Part shown: positions 58,929-64,000 of the stretch, piece by piece | Layout of the letters: every line of letters begins with the position of its first letter | How positions within the stretch are numbered: the stretch's first letter is position 1 | Assembly (NCBI GenBank): GCA_025055795.1 | Contig: JANWVV010000004.1 | Span: 1 to 64,000, forward strand | Source of the DNA: Gemmataceae bacterium | GTDB taxonomy: Bacteria; Planctomycetota; Planctomycetia; Gemmatales; Gemmataceae | Reading direction: 5' to 3' | Length of the DNA stretch: 64,000 bases | Notes under the pieces: generated by a model | Seen by the model: only the letters and a program-made list of their open reading frames with translations | Databases searched by the model: none | Told to the model about the DNA's origin: nothing | Made by a program: the position numbers and the translations under genes

Positions 58929-60203
58929 ATGGCATCGATGCATTGGCTGCTCATCGGTTACATGTTTTTGTTCGTGGACCGGCCGTTTGAAGTCTGGCCG
59001 TGGCTGGGCGACATTCATCTGGAACGGTTGTACATGCTTTTTACTCTGGCCGTCTGGCTGGTCTATCCAGGCAAGCGATGGTTGCCTGATCCCCTGCACG
59101 TCGGAGTGGCCGCTCTGGCCCTGGCCGTGGTACTCTCCTGGTTACTCAGTCCGTGGAGCGAACGCGGACAGCCGGTCGTCGAAGACTGGTTCAAAATTGT
59201 GGTGTTTTTTGTCCTTCTGACCACGACGGTCCATACTGCTGCCGGTTTGCGGCGGCTGGTAGTCGGATTTGTGATCGTGTTGGGTTTGTATCAACTGCAT
59301 TCCTTGCGGGAGTATCTTGGGGGGCGGCATACCTACCGCATGGGGATTGCCCGGATGATAGGTGTCGACAGCACCATGGGCGACCCGAACTCCTTCGGGG
59401 CGACGCTGGTGGTGGCCCTGCCGCTGGCCTGGGCGGTATGGCAAAGCGGCTGGGGCGGACGTGGAGGGCGGCTGGCCCTCATGGGCTACGCGGCCTTGTC
59501 CGGTTTGTGTGTGCTACTGACCGGTTCGCGTTCTGCTCTGCTCGGCCTGCTGGCCTTTGCCAGTTGGTTTGTGTGGCGGAGCCGACGACGCTGGATTGTG
59601 GCTTTGAGCGCTATGGTTGTGGCACCCCTGGTGGGGCTGGCCCTGCCGGAGTCACTACAAAATCGTTTCCTGACAATTATCGATCCCAGCGTCGGCCCCC
59701 GAAATGCCCAAGAATCGGGCCAAGGACGCATCGAGGGCTTCTTCACTGGGCTGGATCTGTGGCAGGCTTACCCCTTGTGCGGAGTAGGTCCCGGAGCCTG
59801 GCGACCCGCTACCGGCAGCAAGCTGGAATCGCACAATCTTTACGGCCAACTGCTCGGCGAGTTGGGCACCGTCGGACTGGTTGCGTTCCTTGGTCTATTG
59901 GTTGCGTTTCGGGTCAATTGGCGACGTCTCCGGCGTCTCCGCCAGCAATTGCCCGAGGGGATCGATCCCTTTCCCTTCCTGGTGGCTCAGGCCACAGCCG
60001 TGGCAGTCGCTCTGTTACTGCTCTTGGGTATGTTTGGCCATAATCTATTCCGCTACAACTGGTTGTGGTACGCGGGGTTTCTGATCATCGCCCGCCACGT
60101 CGCCGAACGACAGGCCTATGCCTGGGAGCAATCGCTTGAGGAGGCGGCGGCTCTGACCCCTGAATGTGACACCCACTATCAAACCTCAACTGCTCCCGCC
60201 TGA
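58929..60203 (+). CDS. O-antigen ligase-family (Wzy/WaaL-like) membrane protein
   Basis: Polytopic; DSTMGDPNSFGATLVVALPLAWAV; SGLCVLLTGSRSALLGLLAF; AYPLCGVGPGAWRPATGSKLESHNLYGQLLGELGTVGLVAFL. Confidence 0.85.
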   Translation: MASMHWLLIGYMFLFVDRPFEVWPWLGDIHLERLYMLFTLAVWLVYPGKRWLPDPLHVGVAALALAVVLSWLLSPWSERGQPVVEDWFKIVVFFVLLTTTVHTAAGLRRLVVGFVIVLGLYQLHSLREYLGGRHTYRMGIARMIGVDSTMGDPNSFGATLVVALPLAWAVWQSGWGGRGGRLALMGYAALSGLCVLLTGSRSALLGLLAFASWFVWRSRRRWIVALSAMVVAPLVGLALPESLQNRFLTIIDPSVGPRNAQESGQGRIEGFFTGLDLWQAYPLCGVGPGAWRPATGSKLESHNLYGQLLGELGTVGLVAFLGLLVAFRVNWRRLRRLRQQLPEGIDPFPFLVAQATAVAVALLLLLGMFGHNLFRYNWLWYAGFLIIARHVAERQAYAWEQSLEEAAALTPECDTHYQTSTAPA

Positions 60204-60695
60204 CTATCAAATGGCCGGGCGTACTGAACAGCCAAGTCAATTAAATATTCAGAAATGATAAAAGTAATGAATCTGCAGACAGGTCGGACTCACGTCATTC
60301 TGATCTGCTAATTAATGGATCTACTCATACATGTGCGTGTTAGAACAACTTGTCTTGATTTGTCCGTGCTATCACAAGCCCGAAATCTATTGCCATCATC
60401 CAATGATCTACCGGTCATGTCTATTTTGTCACCCAAATAATGGCACGATGGCAGTACAGGTAGTTTCCTCAAAAAATGGAATCGATAGTACGTCATAAGG
60501 GTGTTTAATTACAAGTCGTTACGTTATGAGGTTTCGTGGGCTATCGGCAAATCTGATGAATTTTGCGAAGGGAATTCGAGAGAACAGGCAGACAGTTGGT
60601 CCCTTGCAAGATAGAGAGGTAAACGGAAGAATAAAGTAATGTTTTAAAAAGCAATACTTTAAAGTTAGAGGCAAGGACGGCAGGACATCAGGCCC

Positions 60696-62165
60696 GTGGG
60701 GCGGGATCGGAACGTTATGGTCCACGGAAAGCGGAGATGGTGGCTTGGCAACAGCGGATGGCTCCGCCGGTGCGGCACGGCAGTGGTACTGTTCGTAAGC
60801 CTGGTGGCCACCTTGAATCCATCTCCGGTCGGCGGAGTGGAGCCACCGCCTGACAATGGTGGGAAAAACTTTCCAGGCATATTCCTCGAACAGAAACTGG
60901 GGACAGGCGGGTACCAACTGGTGCCCTTGGTCCCCGGGGGCCGGGGCGAAGCAGAACATGAGATATGGGCCGCAGGCTTCGACGCCTTACAACTGCGCGA
61001 ACGTCTGCGGCAAAGCCTGATGGCATTGCCCGCAATGCCGTCACTGGATGAACGCTGGCAAAAGTTGATCCAGGAGGAACTACTACGGCTGGGTTTATCC
61101 ACACCCGAACAACAAGCTCGCTGGCTGGAAGCAATTCAACAGGACCCCCAACAGTGGAAACGCTTCCTGGAAAACATTCAACGCCGATTGGAACAAGGAA
61201 AGCCAGGGAATTTATCGCAGCCCGGTCACTCCAGCGATAACCCGCCGGGGATACGACCGCCCCATCGGCCTGTTGTGCCGCCGGAGATCATCCCTCCGGA
61301 TCTGGACCGTCGTCCCTCCTCTTGGCCGCCTGCCAATCGACCAATCACAAACAACCTGAACCAGCAGCAGCAATGGGAAGCCTTCCAGGAGCTGTGGGAG
61401 CGCTATGTGGGTCCGCTCGAGGCAACGCCAGAGCTCCGTGACCTGCTCTGGCAGACGGTGACTAACAGTGAAATCTGGAACATCAGGGATGCGTCGGGGC
61501 GGACTGTATGGGAGATCCTACGGCAGCGATTGGAGGAAGCCCACAACCGCCCTGAAGAGGGAACAACCACCGGTGAGGGGAACGAGACTTCCGGCCAAGC
61601 CGATGATGAACGTTCCCGCTGGAGCTGGCTGCGGCAATGGCGTTGGCCAAGGGTCGGATCGGTGGGTCGGTGGTGGCAGGAGTGGCGGCAAGGAGATACC
61701 AACCCCCGTAGTAGTCCGAGTCGATCTTTTTTTGGATTCGAAGGCTGGCCCGATATTGGCCGCTGGGGCTTTTGGCTATTGGTGATTGCCGTGCTTGGGA
61801 TGATCGCTCTGGCCGCATGGTTGCACCGGCGACCCCCTGGCGAGGGTCACAACTGGTCGTTCCGCAGTTATCGGGCGGGCTTGTCGTCAATCGATCCCCG
61901 CCAGGTGCAAACCCGCCAGGATCTGATCCGGGCGTTTGAGAGCCTCAGTCTGCAGCGGCTCGGCCCGGCCGCCCGGAGCTGGACCGCCGGCAGCATTGCC
62001 CAAGCATTACAGGCCGAGCGAACCGTATCTGCCGAGCAGATTCAGCAATTGGCCGGGTTATACGAGCTCGCCCGTTACGCGCCGCCGTCCGAGGATTGGC
62101 CCGCGCAGCGAACTTGTCTGGCACGCACCCTGTTGTGCCGCCTGGCAGGGGTGACACCGCCATGA
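60696..62165 (+). CDS. DUF4129-type membrane protein
   Basis: Signal segment, Pro/Gln-rich region, TM WLLVIAVLGMIALAAWLHRR, C-terminal DLIRAFESLSLQRLGPAARSWTAGSIAQAL; first gene of DUF4129-DUF4350-MoxR cluster. Confidence 0.75.
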   Translation: MGRDRNVMVHGKRRWWLGNSGWLRRCGTAVVLFVSLVATLNPSPVGGVEPPPDNGGKNFPGIFLEQKLGTGGYQLVPLVPGGRGEAEHEIWAAGFDALQLRERLRQSLMALPAMPSLDERWQKLIQEELLRLGLSTPEQQARWLEAIQQDPQQWKRFLENIQRRLEQGKPGNLSQPGHSSDNPPGIRPPHRPVVPPEIIPPDLDRRPSSWPPANRPITNNLNQQQQWEAFQELWERYVGPLEATPELRDLLWQTVTNSEIWNIRDASGRTVWEILRQRLEEAHNRPEEGTTTGEGNETSGQADDERSRWSWLRQWRWPRVGSVGRWWQEWRQGDTNPRSSPSRSFFGFEGWPDIGRWGFWLLVIAVLGMIALAAWLHRRPPGEGHNWSFRSYRAGLSSIDPRQVQTRQDLIRAFESLSLQRLGPAARSWTAGSIAQALQAERTVSAEQIQQLAGLYELARYAPPSEDWPAQRTCLARTLLCRLAGVTPP

Positions 62166-63721
62166 ACTACATAGCATGGTCACGCCCAGCCACGCAGCCG
62201 AACCATCGAGGGCTCATGACACCATTGGGCCATGCCCTGATGGTTTGCTTGTTTGTGGCCGGCAGTGGTACTACCGGACATGCTGCCGACGGAAGCGATC
62301 CCCCACGCCTCGCTCCCGTATTGGTCTCTCCCACCGGGATCGAACTGTGGTGCGCTTTTTTACATGCCCAAGGGTTACAAGTATCCACCACACCTTTTCG
62401 TAAGGACAACGCCCGTGAGGGGATTCTCATCCACCTCGGACACGATTTGCGATATCTGGAACAAGATGATCCCCGACGACAGGAACTGATCGAAACCTGG
62501 GCCGGGGACGGAGCCATCCTGATCGCCACGGACGGCGACTTGGAGCTGGCCGAATTGGGACTACAGTTTATCGCCGGTCCCGTTTATGGTCACGACATCA
62601 CCTTTCTGCACCGCAGTCGCAGTCTCTGTATCTACCTGGTACCGCAGGAGACAAACCAGTTCCTGGGCTGGGGGCAACTCCCGTGGGGGCAACGGCGCCG
62701 CGTTGCCTGTAACGTGAGCGGCTATTTACTGTGGCACCAGAACAGTCCGTGGCGACGTTTGGCCTCCTTTCCTCCCGGCTGCACCGCCCATCAGCGCCCT
62801 TTGCCCTCAGCCACCACCGCTTTCGCTTTGGCTCGCGTCCGATCCCTCAGAGTTAGTGGGACCACTGTTAGTTTTGCCCCTACCCTGGCCCTAGCTGATC
62901 ATAGCTTGTTCATCAACCAGATGTTGCTGGAACCAGGAACCGACAATTGGGACCTGGCCCTGGCTGTAGCCCTGTACCTGCGGGGCCAGCCGGCTCGCTC
63001 CTTATGTCGCCTGTACTACAACGGAACACTGGTCGAGTCGTTTGACCACTTGGAGCGGCTGGTGTCCCCCGCCCCAACGGTTCCGCCACCCCCTCGGGCG
63101 CCCCTCCCGAATCTATGGGCTGTCCAACGCGAACTGACCCAACTGGCCAACAATGCCCTGCAAATGGTGGAAGACCGGGACGTGCCCAACCAATTGTTCC
63201 TCGGGACGCCGGACCAACCCGAGAGTCAGGAGCACCGTTTCACTACATTACTAAAATTGTTGATAGTCGGAGCCCTGGCCGGTATGCTCTGGCTACTGTG
63301 GCAAACACTCAGGAACAATCGACTGGACGAAGCACCCACCCAATACAAGCCGAAGAAACACCGGGGTCTGGCGGGCCTGCTGCGACGCGCCTGGCAACGA
63401 CCCGTCACTGGCAGCGGCTGGGCAGAAGCGGTACGCCCGATTGTCCGGCAATTCTGGGCCGAGGCGGGCGTACGGGAACCAGTACCCGCCACTTTGCCGG
63501 CTGTGCTTTTCGCCCCTGAGGTCACCGAGGCCGAACACTGGCACCAGCAGTTACGCACGTTGTGGCAGTATGCCTTTGGCCCCCCTACCAGCAGTCTCAC
63601 ACCCACTGGATGGTCGCAATGGGAACCGCTGCTAGACCAACTGCAACAAGCTCGGCGGGCGGGATTGTGGCGACTGAATGGGACAGACCATGACCCAGCG
63701 ACGAGGATAACAACAGTATGA
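62162..63721 (+). CDS. DUF4350-type membrane protein
   Basis: Met at 62162 overlapping upstream stop; GIELWCAFLHAQGLQVSTTPF; TM LIVGALAGMLWLLWQTL. Confidence 0.72.
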   Translation: MNYIAWSRPATQPNHRGLMTPLGHALMVCLFVAGSGTTGHAADGSDPPRLAPVLVSPTGIELWCAFLHAQGLQVSTTPFRKDNAREGILIHLGHDLRYLEQDDPRRQELIETWAGDGAILIATDGDLELAELGLQFIAGPVYGHDITFLHRSRSLCIYLVPQETNQFLGWGQLPWGQRRRVACNVSGYLLWHQNSPWRRLASFPPGCTAHQRPLPSATTAFALARVRSLRVSGTTVSFAPTLALADHSLFINQMLLEPGTDNWDLALAVALYLRGQPARSLCRLYYNGTLVESFDHLERLVSPAPTVPPPPRAPLPNLWAVQRELTQLANNALQMVEDRDVPNQLFLGTPDQPESQEHRFTTLLKLLIVGALAGMLWLLWQTLRNNRLDEAPTQYKPKKHRGLAGLLRRAWQRPVTGSGWAEAVRPIVRQFWAEAGVREPVPATLPAVLFAPEVTEAEHWHQQLRTLWQYAFGPPTSSLTPTGWSQWEPLLDQLQQARRAGLWRLNGTDHDPATRITTV

Positions 63722-64000
63722 CAGCAATGCGTGGCAGCGGTTCGATCGGTTCCGACAATATTCGCTCGGCTGACGAACACCGATCTGAGATCCTGATACC
63801 TGGCCGATCTGCCGAGGGCTTGGACGGTCGGACCGGGGAAGCCCAGCGGACGGCTCGTGAGCTGGCCCAGCAAGCTCAGGAACTGCTGCGCCGGATGCAA
63901 ACGGAGGTAGGCCGGGTGGTGGTCGGAGTCGACACCGTCGTCCAGCAACTGCTCATCGCTCTGCTGGCGGGCGGTCACGTCCTACTGGAGGGGGTGCCCG
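63718..64000 (+). CDS. MoxR-family AAA+ ATPase, truncated by window end
   Basis: ATG overlapping previous stop (ATGA); RMQTEVGRVVVGVDTVVQQLLIALLAGGHVLLEGVP. Confidence 0.85.
   Translation, partial: MTAMRGSGSIGSDNIRSADEHRSEILIPGRSAEGLDGRTGEAQRTARELAQQAQELLRRMQTEVGRVVVGVDTVVQQLLIALLAGGHVLLEGVP

Noticed and set aside
59153-60043. 296-aa plus-strand ORF inside the O-antigen ligase gene
   Set aside because: Alternative frame; Arg/Gly/Pro-rich translation with no domain motif.
1-64000. CRISPR arrays, prophage or toxin-antitoxin loci
   Set aside because: No regularly spaced direct repeats, phage structural or integrase genes, or recognisable toxin-antitoxin pairs seen on reading the window.

Overview
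The window is about 64 kb of GC-rich, densely coding bacterial chromosome. Gene content suggests a planctomycete-like, possibly Gemmataceae-related, genome. That placement is inference from a PEP-CTERM protein, MoxR/VWA and DUF4129/DUF4350 modules, and scattered housekeeping genes; it was not tested. Recognisable housekeeping genes include apgM, trmB, rpmA, ilvN, pckA, argJ, trpF, ogt, asnB, a treS-maltokinase fusion, ispH and a purine nucleoside phosphorylase. No rRNA, confident tRNA, CRISPR array or intact IS element was recognised. The strongest observations are: (1) an exact E. coli-type NikR operator, GTATGA-N16-TCATAC, at 31787-31814. It sits just upstream of an orphan NikL/CbiL-like gene and coincides with a hairpin and a 9-codon leader ORF. 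(2) An S41 protease with an N-terminal caspase-like domain whose His/Cys dyad appears lost. (3) A protoglobin gene followed by a MarR-family regulator with a Cys/His tail, preceded by a perfect 14-bp palindrome over the putative -10. (4) An AT-rich segment (about 26.27-29.07 kb) carrying a GYF-domain gene and a PEP-CTERM gene that appears to split an ABC-transporter operon. (5) An SDR, glutamine-dependent asparagine synthetase and DevCAB-like exporter cluster. (6) A 16-Cys small protein and a FlgM-like protein with no flagellar genes nearby. All family calls were made by reading the sequence, without database searches.
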